Source: Demequina sp. NBRC 110054 | GTDB lineage: Bacteria; Actinomycetota; Actinomycetes; Actinomycetales; Demequinaceae | DNA length: 64,000 nt | Assembly (NCBI RefSeq): GCF_002090115.1 | Contig: NZ_BBRK01000004.1 | Coordinates: forward strand, 1,364,001 to 1,428,000 | Reading direction: 5' to 3' | In this document: piece by piece, positions 53,421-62,533 of the stretch | How positions within the stretch are numbered: position 1 is the first letter of the stretch | Layout of the letters: every line of letters starts with the position of its first letter | Notes under the pieces: model-generated | What the model was told of the DNA's origin: nothing | The model's input: the letters and a program-made list of their open reading frames with translations, nothing else | Databases searched by the model: none | Made by a program: the position numbers and the translations under genes

Positions 53421-54839
53421 ACTCTGCACCTGTTCGACACCGCCGCCCGCGAGGCGCGTCCCCTGACGCCCGTGACCCCCGGCAAGGTCGGCATCTACCT
53501 GTGCGGCCCGACCGTGCAGTCGAGCCCCCACATCGGACACCTGCGCGCGGCCGTCGCCTTCGACGTCCTGCAGCGCTGGCTGATGCGCAAGGGACTCAAC
53601 GTGACGATGGTGCGCAACGTCACCGACATCGACGACAAGACGCTCGCGAAGTCCGCCGAGGCGGGCGTCGAGTGGTGGGCGTGGGCGCTGCGCCACGAGC
53701 GTGAGTTCCAGGCGGCCTATGAGGCGGTCGGCGTGCTCCAGCCCGACTCCGAGCCCCGCGCGACGGGTCACATGCCCGAGATCATCGCGCTCATCGCGCT
53801 GCTGATCGAGCGCGGTCATGCGTACGAGCACGAGGGCTCGGTGTACTTCGACGTGCAGTCGTACCCCGAGTACGGCTCGCTCACGCGCCAGGCACTTGAG
53901 GACCTTGAGCCCGCGGCCGACGCCCCGACGGACGCCAAGCGCGACCCGCGCGACTTCGCGCTGTGGAAGGCGACCAAGGCCGGCGAGCCCGACACCGCCG
54001 CGTGGGCCTCCCCGTGGGGCCCCGGCCGACCCGGCTGGCACATCGAGTGCTCCGCGATGGCGAGGCGCTACCTGGGCGAGACGTTCGACATCCACGGCGG
54101 CGGCCTGGACCTGCGCTTCCCGCACCACGAGAACGAGCAGGCGCAGTCGCGTGCGGCCGGCTACGGCTTCGCGCAGATGTGGCTGCACTCCGCGTGGGTG
54201 ACCCAGTCCGGCGAGAAGATGTCGAAGTCGCTCGGCAACGGCATGGGCGTCGACGAGGTGCTCGCCGACCACAGCGCCGCCGCGCTGCGCCTCGCGCTCG
54301 GCCAGGTCCACTACCGCTCGATGATCGAGTGGTCGGACAAGACCATGGACGATGCGGAGACCACCTGGTCGCGCCTGTCCGGCTTCGTGGCGCGCGCCTC
54401 GGAGCGGGTCGGCGCGCCCACGCCCTCCGAGGTCGCGGCCGCCGAGCTGCCCGCGCCCTTCGTCGAGGCGATGGACGACGACCTGTCCGTCCCGCGCGCG
54501 ATGGCGCACATCCACGACACCGTGCGCGGCGGCAACGCGGCGCTCACCGCGGGGGACGACGCCGCGGTCAGGACGAGCCTGCTCGCCGTGCGCGCGATGC
54601 TCGACACGCTGGGACTGGACCCCGCATCGTCCCTGTGGGCGTCCGGGGCGAAGGATGCGGAGCCCGCGCTCAAGGCGCTCGAGGTGCTCGTCGGCGCGGA
54701 CCTGGCCAAGCGCGCGCAGGCGCGGGCCGAGAAGGACTGGAGCGCCGCGGACGAGATCCGCGACCGGCTGCAGGCCGCAGGAATCATCATCGAGGACGGC
54801 GCCGACGGCGCCCGCTGGTCGCTGGCCGAGGAGGGCTGA
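53418..54839 (+). CDS. cysS: Cysteinyl-tRNA synthetase
   Basis: 473 residues, class I. Zinc and HIGH motifs in [25 protein letters not shown] as EKMSKSLGN, and the zinc His pair in [15 protein letters not shown]; the C-terminal DALR-like domain ends the protein. It is a full CysS, not the MshC ligase of mycothiol synthesis, judged by length and the C-terminal domain. Two motif copies lie inside (54347 DDA; 54622 ASSL). Confidence 0.96.
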   Translation: MTLHLFDTAAREARPLTPVTPGKVGIYLCGPTVQSSPHIGHLRAAVAFDVLQRWLMRKGLNVTMVRNVTDIDDKTLAKSAEAGVEWWAWALRHEREFQAAYEAVGVLQPDSEPRATGHMPEIIALIALLIERGHAYEHEGSVYFDVQSYPEYGSLTRQALEDLEPAADAPTDAKRDPRDFALWKATKAGEPDTAAWASPWGPGRPGWHIECSAMARRYLGETFDIHGGGLDLRFPHHENEQAQSRAAGYGFAQMWLHSAWVTQSGEKMSKSLGNGMGVDEVLADHSAAALRLALGQVHYRSMIEWSDKTMDDAETTWSRLSGFVARASERVGAPTPSEVAAAELPAPFVEAMDDDLSVPRAMAHIHDTVRGGNAALTAGDDAAVRTSLLAVRAMLDTLGLDPASSLWASGAKDAEPALKALEVLVGADLAKRAQARAEKDWSAADEIRDRLQAAGIIIEDGADGARWSLAEEG

Positions 54840-54840
54840 C

Positions 54841-55800
54841 ATGGCAGGGAACTCACAGCGTCGAGGCGCGACCCGCAACGCGGGATCCAAGAAGGGCGCA
54901 CAGGTCGGCACCGGCGGCCATGGCCGCAAGGCTCTCGAGGGCAAGGGCCCCACGCCCAAGGCCGAGGAGCGGCCGTATCACAAGAAGTACAAGGACAAGC
55001 AGCGGGCCGAGCGCGAGGCCGCCAAGAAGCCCGCGCCGCGCGGCAAGCAGGCGCCCCGTCACCGCACGTCCGGCTCCGACGAGCTCGCGATCGGCCGCAA
55101 CAGCGTGCTCGAGGCGATGCGCATGGGGATCCCCGCGACCGCGCTGTACGTGTTCAACCGCATCGACGCCGACGACCGCATCACCGAGATCGTCGGGCTC
55201 GCGGTGGACGCCGGCATCGAGGTGCGCGAGGTCACCAAGGCGACGCTCGACGGGCTCGCCGGCGGCAGCCCGCACCAGGGCGTCGCGCTCGAGGTGCCGC
55301 CGTACTCCTACGCGGACCCGCAGGACCTGCTCGAGGGCGAGTCGCCCGTCCGCATCGTCGTGCTCGACCACATCCAGGACCCGAGGAATCTGGGCGCGAT
55401 CCTGCGCTCGGCGGGGGCGTTCGGCGCGACCGGTGTCGTCATCCCCGAGCGCCGCTCCGCGTCGGTGACTGTCGCGGCGTGGAAGGTGTCCGCCGGTGCG
55501 GCGGCGCGTGTGCCCGTGGCCCGCGCGACCAACATCGCCCGCACGCTCGAGGACTACAAGAAGGCCGGGGTCTTCGCGATCGGCCTCGACGGCGGCGGCG
55601 ACGTGGACCTCCACGAGTCGAACCTGCTCGACGGACCGCTCGCGATCGTCGTCGGCTCCGAGGGCGACGGGCTGTCGCGCCTCGTGTCCGAGAAGTGCGA
55701 CCAGATCGTGTCGATCCCGATCGCCGCGACGACCGAGAGCCTCAACGCCTCGGTCGCGACGTCGATCGCTCTGTACGAGGCCGCGCGCGCGATCGCCTAG
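54841..55800 (+). CDS. rlmB: 23S rRNA 2'-O-methyltransferase RlmB (SpoU/TrmH family)
   Basis: 319 residues. A basic, Gly/Lys-rich head of about 75 residues (KKYKDKQRAEREAAKKPAPR) precedes the substrate-binding domain and the SpoU knot: DHIQDPRNLGAILRSAGAFG, LAIVVGSEGDGLSRLVSEKCD, IPIAATTESLNASVATSIAL. Methylates a guanosine of 23S rRNA in known members. ATG is 1 nt after the cysS stop, the usual order in actinobacteria. Confidence 0.94.
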   Translation: MAGNSQRRGATRNAGSKKGAQVGTGGHGRKALEGKGPTPKAEERPYHKKYKDKQRAEREAAKKPAPRGKQAPRHRTSGSDELAIGRNSVLEAMRMGIPATALYVFNRIDADDRITEIVGLAVDAGIEVREVTKATLDGLAGGSPHQGVALEVPPYSYADPQDLLEGESPVRIVVLDHIQDPRNLGAILRSAGAFGATGVVIPERRSASVTVAAWKVSAGAAARVPVARATNIARTLEDYKKAGVFAIGLDGGGDVDLHESNLLDGPLAIVVGSEGDGLSRLVSEKCDQIVSIPIAATTESLNASVATSIALYEAARAIA

Positions 55801-55875
55801 CGGGTCGCGGGGCGATCGCGCCGGCGGCTACTCGCGCGCGGCGGCCCCGGCGGTGCCGCGACGCCTCGTCGGCGC

Positions 55876-57345
55876 CTACTCCTCGTCGGCGGTCTCGACC
55901 GTGCCGAGGTCGTCCTCGAGCGCCTCGGCGGCTCGCTCCGCCTGCGTGCGAGGCCGCTCGGGCGCAGGCCTGAGCGTCGACACGCGGGTGACCGATGCGG
56001 GCTCCTCCTCGGCGGGCTCGGGCACGCCGCCCCACGCGTGGGTGTTGTCGTTCGCGTACGGGTCGCGCACCGCGTAGCTCGAGCCGACCTCAGCGGTGAG
56101 CGCGGGCAGCTCGGCCGTCATCTCCGCGATCGACAGGCCCAGCACGGCATGCTCATCGGCCTTCGTGGGGAGCACGTTCTTGAGGTACGAGGCGGTCGCC
56201 ACCGGCATCGGCACGTCCTTGCCCGCGGCCTGCGCGAGGTACCACCGGTGGTCGAGCACCTCGTGGAAGACCTGCGCGGGCTCGAGCTTGCCCCGCAGCT
56301 TGCGCGGCACCGCGCGAACGGTCGGCTCGAAGATGTGGGTCAGCCACTCGTGCGCCGCGAAGGTCTCGTCGGCCTTGTGCCCGCGCTCGGTCTCATGGAC
56401 CACGCGGTACTCCTCCATGTCGTTGAGGAGCCGGCGGGCCTGGTTCTCCTGGACGTCGAGGCCCGTGAGGCGCATGAGGCGGCGCGAGTGGAAGCCCGCG
56501 TCGACGACCTTGGGGCGCAGCGTGACCGCCGTGCCGTCCTCGGTCTGCTGCATGTCGATCTCGCCCAGGTCGAAGCCCAGGGCGTTGAGCGCGCGCACGC
56601 GCTCCGCGACCTGGAACGGGACGTTCGAGGTGATGGTCTCGGTCGAGGTCAGCGCGGTCCACAGCTCGCGGTAGCGGGACTCGAGGCGCGTGCCGATGTC
56701 GAACGGATCGACGGACTCGTCGAGGTCCTCGGACTCCTGGAGGTCGAGCAGCTCGCCCACGATGTTGGTGGTTGCCGTGTCGAGGTCGTAGGCGCGCTGG
56801 CCGTCCGTGAGCTTGGGGTGCATGTCGCCGGTCTCCGCGTCCACGAGGTACGCGGAGAACGCCGAGGCGTCGCGACGGAACAGCGCGTTCGACAGTGAGA
56901 CGTCGCCCCAGTAGAAGCCCGCGAGGTGCAGCCGCACCACGAGGATCGACAGCGCGTCGATGAGGCGAGTGAGGGTGCCGGTGCGCAGCGCCGAGGAGAA
57001 GATCGCGCGGTACGGCAGCGAGTACGCGAGGTGCTCGGTCACGAGCGCGGCCGACAGCTCCTGGCCTGACGCGCTCTGGCGACCGGTGACGACCGCGACG
57101 GGCTTCACGCACGGGGCCTCCATGCGCTCGAGCTCGCGCAGCATGTGGAACTCGCGGTGCGCGATCTCGGGGTTGGTCTCCTTGACGGCGAGCACGCCGT
57201 CCCCGTGGCGGACGAATCGCACGACGTGCCGCGAGAGGCCGCGAGGCAGCGCGGCGATGCGCTCCTCGGGCCAGGCGCTCAGCGGGACGTCCCAGGGCAG
57301 TTCCATGAGGCCCGCGTCGGCGGCCCCCGTGATCAGCAGCGGCAT
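55876..57345 (-). CDS. DUF4032 kinase-fold protein
   Basis: 489 residues. The N-terminal half has a kinase-like pattern: GDGVLAVKETNPEIAHREFHML, then GFYWGDVSLSNALFRRD (catalytic Asp-Asn loop) and YLVDAETGD (metal Asp). The second half (about 270-400) matches the DUF4032 domain. The tail is acidic. Function unknown; DUF4032 proteins are widespread in actinobacteria. ATG at 57345 is 6 nt after TAGGCT (minus strand), so a leaderless start is preferred over GTG 57351. Confidence 0.85.
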   Translation of the reverse strand: MPLLITGAADAGLMELPWDVPLSAWPEERIAALPRGLSRHVVRFVRHGDGVLAVKETNPEIAHREFHMLRELERMEAPCVKPVAVVTGRQSASGQELSAALVTEHLAYSLPYRAIFSSALRTGTLTRLIDALSILVVRLHLAGFYWGDVSLSNALFRRDASAFSAYLVDAETGDMHPKLTDGQRAYDLDTATTNIVGELLDLQESEDLDESVDPFDIGTRLESRYRELWTALTSTETITSNVPFQVAERVRALNALGFDLGEIDMQQTEDGTAVTLRPKVVDAGFHSRRLMRLTGLDVQENQARRLLNDMEEYRVVHETERGHKADETFAAHEWLTHIFEPTVRAVPRKLRGKLEPAQVFHEVLDHRWYLAQAAGKDVPMPVATASYLKNVLPTKADEHAVLGLSIAEMTAELPALTAEVGSSYAVRDPYANDNTHAWGGVPEPAEEEPASVTRVSTLRPAPERPRTQAERAAEALEDDLGTVETADEE

Positions 57346-57357
57346 GGCCACAGCCTA
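57346..57357 (-). promoter_or_regulatory. Leaderless promoter of the DUF4032 gene
   Basis: On the minus strand TAGGCT (57357-57352) is followed by GTGGCC and the ATG at 57345. Confidence 0.6.
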
Positions 57358-57392
57358 CGCGGGGGAGGCGACAGCGACGCGCGACCTTGAGC

Positions 57393-57477
57393 CCGCATCG
57401 TCCCTGGACCACGGGAAGGGAGCCGGACGATGCGGAAGGTGCCGTCCCCATCGTCCCCGTCGCCGCATCGTCCCTGG
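57393..57477. repeat. Motif cluster with an 11-bp inverted pair
   Basis: CCGCATCGTCCCTGG at 57393 and 57463, CGGACGATGCGG at 57424, and a partial CCATCGTCCCC (57449). The 57393 and 57424 copies form a perfect 11-bp inverted pair, 21 bases apart. Confidence 0.88.
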
Positions 57478-57485
57478 ACACAGCA

Positions 57486-57535
57486 GAAGGGGCGGCCCGG
57501 GGAGCTGGATCTCTCCAGTCCCGGACCGCCCCTTC
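57486..57535 (-). terminator. Terminator after the MsmK-type ATPase gene
   Basis: GAAGGGGCGG-CCCGGG pairs with CCCGG-A-CCGCCCCTTC around an 18-nt loop. 18 nt past the ATPase stop on the minus strand. Confidence 0.8.
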
Positions 57536-57553
57536 AGGCGCTAGCGGTGTGCC

Positions 57554-58711
57554 TTACGCGGAAGGCATCGCGGCCGACGACGCGGCCGACGGGCTGATGC
57601 GCTTGCCGGTCGAGGCCGAGAACGCGTGCTGCTCGCCCTCGCGGATGGTGACCCACATCGTGGAGCCCTTCTCCGGGACGTCGCGCGGGTCGACGCGGAC
57701 GATGACCTCGCCCGTGCCGCCGAACTTCGGCTCCGCGAGCGTGGTCGCAAGGGCCGGAAGCTGGCCGTAGACGAACGCGTCGGAGCCGAGCTCCTCGACG
57801 ACGACGACCTCGATGGGCAGCGCGCCCTCCGTGTTCGGCGCGACGCGGTCCATGGACTCAGGACGCCAGCCGAGGACGATCTCGCCCTTGTCGTCGTCCG
57901 TGAGGTTCGCGACGGTCTCGCGCTTGAGCGGGACGCGGGCGGGGCCGACGATGGCCTTGCCGTCCTCGATCGCGAAGGTCGAGATGTTCATGGCCGGCGA
58001 GCCGATGAAGCCGGCGACGAAGACGTTCGCCGGGGCGTCGTACATGTCGCGCGGGGTGCCGACCTGCTGCAGCACGCCGTCCTTGAGGACCGCGATGCGG
58101 TCACCCATCGTGAGGGCCTCGACCTGGTCGTGGGTCACGTAGACGGTGGTGGTGCCGAGGCGACGCTGGAGCGCGGCGATCTGCGTACGGGTCTGGACGC
58201 GGAGCTTGGCGTCGAGGTTCGACAGCGGCTCGTCCATGAGGAACACCTGCGGCTGACGCACGATCGCGCGACCCATGGCGACACGCTGGCGCTGACCACC
58301 CGAGAGGGCCTTCGGCTTGCGGTCCAGGTACTCGGTGAGGTCGAGGATCTTCGCGGCCTCCTCGACGCGCTTGCGGATCTCCGACTTGTCGACCTTGGCG
58401 ATCTTGAGCGCGAAGCCCATGTTGTCGGCCACGGTCATGTGCGGGTAGAGCGCGTAGGACTGGAACACCATCGCGATGTCGCGGTCCTTGGGCTGCACGT
58501 GCGTGACGTCGCGGTCGCCGACCCAGATCGAGCCCTTGTCCACGTCCTCGAGGCCTGCGAGCATGCGCAGCGAGGTGGACTTACCGCAACCAGACGGTCC
58601 AACGAGGACGAGGAACTCGCCATCGGCGATGTCCAGGTCGAGCGAGTCGACCGCGGGACGCTCGGTGCCCGGGTAGATACGCGAGGCCTTGTCGTAAGTG
58701 ACAGTTGCCAT
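57554..58711 (-). CDS. ABC transporter ATPase of the MsmK/UgpC type
   Basis: 385 residues. Walker [17 protein letters not shown]-loop VFQSYALYPHMTVADNM, signature LSGGQRQRVAMGRAIV, Walker B VFLMDEPLSNLDAKL, then the OB-fold regulatory domain (MNISTF, GWRPESM). This type serves several sugar ABC importers and is commonly encoded apart from their permeases, as here: no permease or binding protein is adjacent. Substrate thus unknown but probably sugars. GTGTC-CACATT-GACAC (58774-58789) upstream is a possible operator. Confidence 0.92.
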   Translation of the reverse strand: MATVTYDKASRIYPGTERPAVDSLDLDIADGEFLVLVGPSGCGKSTSLRMLAGLEDVDKGSIWVGDRDVTHVQPKDRDIAMVFQSYALYPHMTVADNMGFALKIAKVDKSEIRKRVEEAAKILDLTEYLDRKPKALSGGQRQRVAMGRAIVRQPQVFLMDEPLSNLDAKLRVQTRTQIAALQRRLGTTTVYVTHDQVEALTMGDRIAVLKDGVLQQVGTPRDMYDAPANVFVAGFIGSPAMNISTFAIEDGKAIVGPARVPLKRETVANLTDDDKGEIVLGWRPESMDRVAPNTEGALPIEVVVVEELGSDAFVYGQLPALATTLAEPKFGGTGEVIVRVDPRDVPEKGSTMWVTIREGEQHAFSASTGKRISPSAASSAAMPSA

Positions 58712-59063
58712 TTCAAATGGTCCCTTCACCGGCAGGTACGTGCCGGACGATCCGTAGTGAAGAGTGCCCTGTGGTGTCCACATTGACACTTCGCGCACGA
58801 CAGGGATGCCGTGAGCGAGGCCCATTGTGTCATAGGTTCGCGGCACCCGTACAGCAGGACCTTCGTCCCTTCTGGCCCGTCTGTCCGGGTCGGTCGACGG
58901 GACGATGCGGCGGTGGGCGCGCGGGACGATGCGGCGGTGGGCGCGCGGGACGATGCGGCCCGGGCTGGCGGGAGGCGCGGCCCCGGCTGGCGGGCGCTCC
59001 CGCGCGGAGCCAGGGACGATGCGGCCCGGACCACGGGGTGACGGGTGCCGGTACCGTGGGCGC
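58712..59063. other. 352-bp divergent gap between the ATPase and Ser/Thr kinase genes
   Basis: Near the ATPase gene lies the inverted repeat GTGTCCACATTGACAC (58774-58789). Near the kinase gene lies a run of GGGACGATGCGG motifs (58899-59024). TACCGT six bases before the kinase ATG is its probable leaderless promoter. No protein gene is seen. Confidence 0.7.
58899..59024 (+). repeat. 24-bp tandem array of GGGACGATGCGG
   Basis: Copies at 58899, 58923 and 58947 with an exact 24-bp period (motif plus CGGTGGGCGCGC), and a fourth at 59013. All in the plus orientation. Confidence 0.92.
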
Positions 59064-59066
59064 ATG
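59052..59066 (+). promoter_or_regulatory. Leaderless promoter of the Ser/Thr kinase gene
   Basis: TACCGT (59052-59057), six bases, then ATG at 59064. Confidence 0.6.
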
Positions 59067-60794
59067 GCGGGACTGCGACGCGAGGTCGGCGATGAGATCG
59101 GCGGGTACGTCGTGCGAGAGACCCTGGGGAGGGGCGGCTCGGGCGCCGTCTACCTGGTGGAGGACGGCGGTGGGCAGCGCGCGGCGCTCAAGCTCGTCGA
59201 CGCGGCGGAGGACCCGATCGCGGGCGAGCGGCTCGCCCGCGAGGTCCGCGCCCTGCAGTCGCTGCGGCACCCCGCGGTCCCGCATGTGCTCGACGCCGAG
59301 CTCGACGGCGACGAGACCTTCGTCGTCTCGGAGTACATCCCCGGGCTGTCGCTGTTCGATCACGTGCAGAAGAACGGCCCGCTCGCAGGAGCCGCGCTCG
59401 CCGACATGGCCGAGAGCATCGCCTCCGCGCTCGAGGCCGCGCACGCCGCGGGGGTCGTGCACCGCGATGTGACGCCCGCCAACGTGATGATGGGGCCGCG
59501 CGGACCCGTGCTGATCGACTTCGGCCTCGCGCACCGCGAGGACGACGCGCGGCTCACCCGCGAGGGCCTCGTGAGCGGCACCGCGGGGTACGTCGCGCCC
59601 GAGGTGATCGACGGGGTCGAGCCCGGTCCGGTCGCCGACCTCTGGGCCTGGGCCGCCACCGTCGCGTACGCGATGACGGGGCGCGCGCCGTTCGGCACCG
59701 GTGCCGGAGCGATCTCCCGGACGCTCGACGGCCAGGTGGACCTGCCGCATCGTCCGGGTGCCGAGGCCCTCGAGGCCGCGCTCGGCAAGGACATCGACTC
59801 CCGTCCGTCGCCCGCCCAGGTCGTCGCCGCGCTGCGTGGCAGCACGCAGGTGCTGGACCGCGGCGCTGGTGCCGCGGCGCTCGCGAGCACGACCGTGATG
59901 CCCGCCCGGGAGGACGCCTGGGGCCCGTCGGACGGCGACACGACGGTCCTCGAGCCGTACCGCGAGGACGACACCGTGACGCTCGAGCCGTACGACGACC
60001 AGGACGACGAGGGCGCCGGGGACGACGACGGCGACTGGGCCGGGGGCGAGGGCGCCGACTGGGAGGACGAGGACGCCGACGCGGCGGACGGCGAGGCCCG
60101 CTGGGACGAGGTGATCTCCGGCGAGATCGACCAGCACGGCGAGGCCTCGGAGCTCGTCGAGGAGTCCGCTCCGGTGCCCGGCCGCCCGATCATGCTCGGC
60201 GCAATGACGATCGCGGTGTCGGCCTTGGCCGCGCTGGCTCCGGTGGTCGTGCTCCTTGGCGTGATCGTGGCGGCGATCGTCGCGCGCGGCGTGCATCGGC
60301 GCGCAGCCTCGCTCGCGGCCTCGCGCGCTCGCCGCGGCAAGCGCAGGGGAGACGCGGTCGTCCACACCATCGGGATGCCCTGGCACCTGCTGCGCGGGAT
60401 GCTTGAGCTCGTGCCCTCGGTGCTGCTCGGCGCGCTCGTCGGGGTGGGTGCGGGTGCGCTCATGTGGTGGCTCGTCTCGTCGGAGCTGATCGCGTCCGCC
60501 ACCGAGGCAGGGCAGACGTGGGGTCATGCCGGCGCGCTCGCCTTCGGCGCGCTGGCCGTCGCCGCGACGATGTGGGTCGGGCCGTGGTCGGGGGGCACGA
60601 GGGACGGCAGCCGTCGCCTCGCGTACGCCGTCGCGCCGACCACCGGGGTCGCCGCCGCGTGGGTCGTGGTCGCGATCGTGGCGGTCGGAGTCGTCGCCGT
60701 CGCCGTGTACACGCAGGCCGAGCCGTGGTGGTGGCCGATCTCCGACGTCTCGGGGTGGACCTGGGCGGCGCCCGAGGCGCTCGCCTGGGGGTGA
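59064..60794 (+). CDS. Membrane Ser/Thr protein kinase (Hanks type) without PASTA domains
   Basis: 576 residues. Kinase domain about 12-270: Gly loop LGRGGSGAVY (21-30), Lys43, HRDVTPANV (133-141, with T where K is usual after D-V), DFG (152-154), GTAGYVAPE. An acidic Asp/Glu linker (about 300-370) follows, then four or five C-terminal helices (for example MTIAVSALAALAPVVVLLGV). There are no PASTA repeats and no external domain, so it is unlike PknB. The HRDLKPxN Lys is replaced by Thr, which may reduce activity. Target unknown. Confidence 0.88.
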   Translation: MAGLRREVGDEIGGYVVRETLGRGGSGAVYLVEDGGGQRAALKLVDAAEDPIAGERLAREVRALQSLRHPAVPHVLDAELDGDETFVVSEYIPGLSLFDHVQKNGPLAGAALADMAESIASALEAAHAAGVVHRDVTPANVMMGPRGPVLIDFGLAHREDDARLTREGLVSGTAGYVAPEVIDGVEPGPVADLWAWAATVAYAMTGRAPFGTGAGAISRTLDGQVDLPHRPGAEALEAALGKDIDSRPSPAQVVAALRGSTQVLDRGAGAAALASTTVMPAREDAWGPSDGDTTVLEPYREDDTVTLEPYDDQDDEGAGDDDGDWAGGEGADWEDEDADAADGEARWDEVISGEIDQHGEASELVEESAPVPGRPIMLGAMTIAVSALAALAPVVVLLGVIVAAIVARGVHRRAASLAASRARRGKRRGDAVVHTIGMPWHLLRGMLELVPSVLLGALVGVGAGALMWWLVSSELIASATEAGQTWGHAGALAFGALAVAATMWVGPWSGGTRDGSRRLAYAVAPTTGVAAAWVVVAIVAVGVVAVAVYTQAEPWWWPISDVSGWTWAAPEALAWG

Positions 60795-60977
60795 CGTGCG
60801 TGACACTCCTCGCGCGACCTGAGAGACTTGAATAGTTGTGGGAACAACCATGTGTGACGGGTCGTTGCGTGAGCGAAGGAGTCGGCGGGCGGTGCGCACG
60901 CGCGGTGTACCGTCGAGCATGGTTCCCGCCGAGAGTGCGCGCCTTCGGCCGCAGGGACATCACCTCCAGGAGGGGCA

Positions 60978-61475
60978 ATGACTTTCCGAGACCGGTTCAC
61001 GGTCGCGCAGCCATGGATCAGCCTGCTCGTCAGGCTCGGCATGGCCGGCATCCTGATCGCCGCGGCGATCCCCAAGCTCATGGACATCCCGCAGTCCATC
61101 CGCGCCGTCCGTGCGTACCAGCTGCTGCCCGAGGCGATCGTGCCGCTGTTCGGGACGATGCTGCCGATCTTCGAGCTGCTGCTCGCCGCCTTCCTCCTCG
61201 CCGGCCTCTTCACCCGGTGGGCCGCGATCGCCTGGCTGATCATGATCACGGGCTTCATGGTCGGGCTCATCTGGGCATGGGCCCACGGGCTCAGCATCGA
61301 TTGCGGCTGCTTCGGCGGCGGCGGCGAAGTGGCCGAGGGGACCACCAACTATCCGCTCCACATGCTCGAACGCACAGGATTCCTGATCCTCGGCTTCTGG
61401 CTGGCATTCTTCCCCCGCACACCGTTCTCACTCGACAGGTGGATGGCCGGCGACCCCGAGCCAGCCGACGCCTAG
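60978..61475 (+). CDS. DoxX/MauE-family membrane protein
   Basis: 165 residues with four helices (about 15-35, 57-77, 82-104, 130-150). SIDCGCFGGGG, a Cys-x-Cys motif in a loop after helix three, is typical of MauE/DoxX-like proteins that move thiol reducing or oxidising equivalents across the membrane. GGAGGGG precedes the ATG. The DsbA-like gene 34 nt downstream suggests a disulfide-exchange pair. Confidence 0.85.
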   Translation: MTFRDRFTVAQPWISLLVRLGMAGILIAAAIPKLMDIPQSIRAVRAYQLLPEAIVPLFGTMLPIFELLLAAFLLAGLFTRWAAIAWLIMITGFMVGLIWAWAHGLSIDCGCFGGGGEVAEGTTNYPLHMLERTGFLILGFWLAFFPRTPFSLDRWMAGDPEPADA

Positions 61476-61509
61476 ACTGTCCCGGACAGACGGAAGGAAC
61501 CACTCCCTC

Positions 61510-62292
61510 ATGGCATCCAGCGACAAGGCCGCCAAGGCGCGCGCCCAGGCCAAGGCCAATATGAAGGCGCAAGAGCGCCGCACCACGCTGCTGATCGTGG
61601 CCGGCATCGTCGTCGCGCTCGCGGTCTTCGGTGGACTGGTCGCGTTCATCCTCAACCAGAACAGCGCGCTCGAGGAGATCGGCGACGGCGCGGACGGCTC
61701 GCCCGCCAACTCGCTCGCGAGCGGCGGCATCCCGGTCGGCTCCTCCGGCGTGGCGGGTGAGGTCGACAGCAACGACCCGATCGTGGTCGACGTCTACTTC
61801 GACTTCCTGTGCCCGTACTGCTACTACTTCGAGACCATGAACTCGGACGACCTCGACGCGCTGCGCGAGGAGGGCACGATCCAGGTGAACTACCACCCGA
61901 TCTCGATCCTCGACTCGTACTCGAGCGGCACCGCGTACTCGACTCGTGCGGCCAACGCCGCCGCGACCGTCGCGAACTCGGCTCCCGAGTACTTCGTCGC
62001 CTTCACCGCTGCGCTCTTCGACAACCAGCCCGAGGAGGGCTCCGAGGGCCTCACCGACGAGGAGATCGCTGCGATCGCCGTCACGGTAGGGGTCCCGGCG
62101 GACGTCGCGGAGTCGTTCTCCGACTACACGTACCGCTCGTGGGTCTCCGCGGCGACGGACACGGCGTCGCAGGACGGCGTATCCGGCACCCCGACGATCT
62201 TCATCGATGGCACGGTGCTCGACGGCTCCGAGGTCAACTACCTCAGCGAGGGCGAGCTGGCCGCGTACCTCACGGAGCTCGCCGCTTCCTGA
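61510..62292 (+). CDS. Membrane-anchored DsbA-family thioredoxin-like oxidoreductase
   Basis: 260 residues. One helix near the N-terminus (TTLLIVAGIVVALAVFGGLVAFIL), then an extracytoplasmic DsbA fold: CPYC in FLCPYCYYF and cis-Pro in GTPTIFIDG. It should form or shuffle disulfides outside the membrane, perhaps with the DoxX/MauE protein upstream as partner. It has its own -10 (TAGACT, 61473) and GGAAGGA ribosome binding site. A terminator follows. Confidence 0.92.
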   Translation: MASSDKAAKARAQAKANMKAQERRTTLLIVAGIVVALAVFGGLVAFILNQNSALEEIGDGADGSPANSLASGGIPVGSSGVAGEVDSNDPIVVDVYFDFLCPYCYYFETMNSDDLDALREEGTIQVNYHPISILDSYSSGTAYSTRAANAAATVANSAPEYFVAFTAALFDNQPEEGSEGLTDEEIAAIAVTVGVPADVAESFSDYTYRSWVSAATDTASQDGVSGTPTIFIDGTVLDGSEVNYLSEGELAAYLTELAAS

Positions 62293-62310
62293 CCGGCTCC
62301 GCTCTCGCAC

Positions 62311-62340
62311 AGCGCCGCATCCCTTCGGGGGTGCGGCGCT
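62311..62340 (+). terminator. Terminator after the DsbA-like gene
   Basis: AGCGCCGCATCCC, tetraloop TTCG, GGGGTGCGGCGCT: 13-bp stem with one G-T pair. Confidence 0.9.
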
Positions 62341-62409
62341 GTCGCATGTCCGGGGGCGTTCCTGCCGGCTTGCGCGCGCCCGGTATCCTTGAGCGTCCCC
62401 TCGGGACGT

Positions 62410-62485
62410 GCTGGCATGGCGCAATTGGTAGCGCACCCGACTTGTAATCGGGCGGTTGCGGGTTCAAGTCCCGCTGCCAGCTCCA
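62410..62485 (+). tRNA. tRNA-Thr (anticodon TGT)
   Basis: Full cloverleaf: acceptor GCTGGCA/TGCCAGC, D stem GCGC/GCGC, anticodon stem CCCGA/TCGGG with loop CTTGTAA, T loop GTTCAAGTC, and encoded CCA (62483-62485). Anticodon TGT reads ACA and, by wobble, ACG. Confidence 0.97.
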
Positions 62486-62513
62486 CCGCTCGGCGCGGGG
62501 TACCGGGGCCGCC

Positions 62514-62523
62514 GGGACGATGC
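62514..62523 (+). repeat. GGGACGATGC motif after tRNA-Thr
   Basis: Single copy 28 nt after the tRNA end and 11 nt before the ung stop. Confidence 0.85.
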
Positions 62524-62533
62524 TCCCACCGGG

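Noticed and set aside
58830..60920. 696-codon minus-strand frame opposite the Ser/Thr kinase gene
   Set aside because: Arg/Gly/His-rich antisense frame without domain motifs; the plus-strand kinase explains the region.
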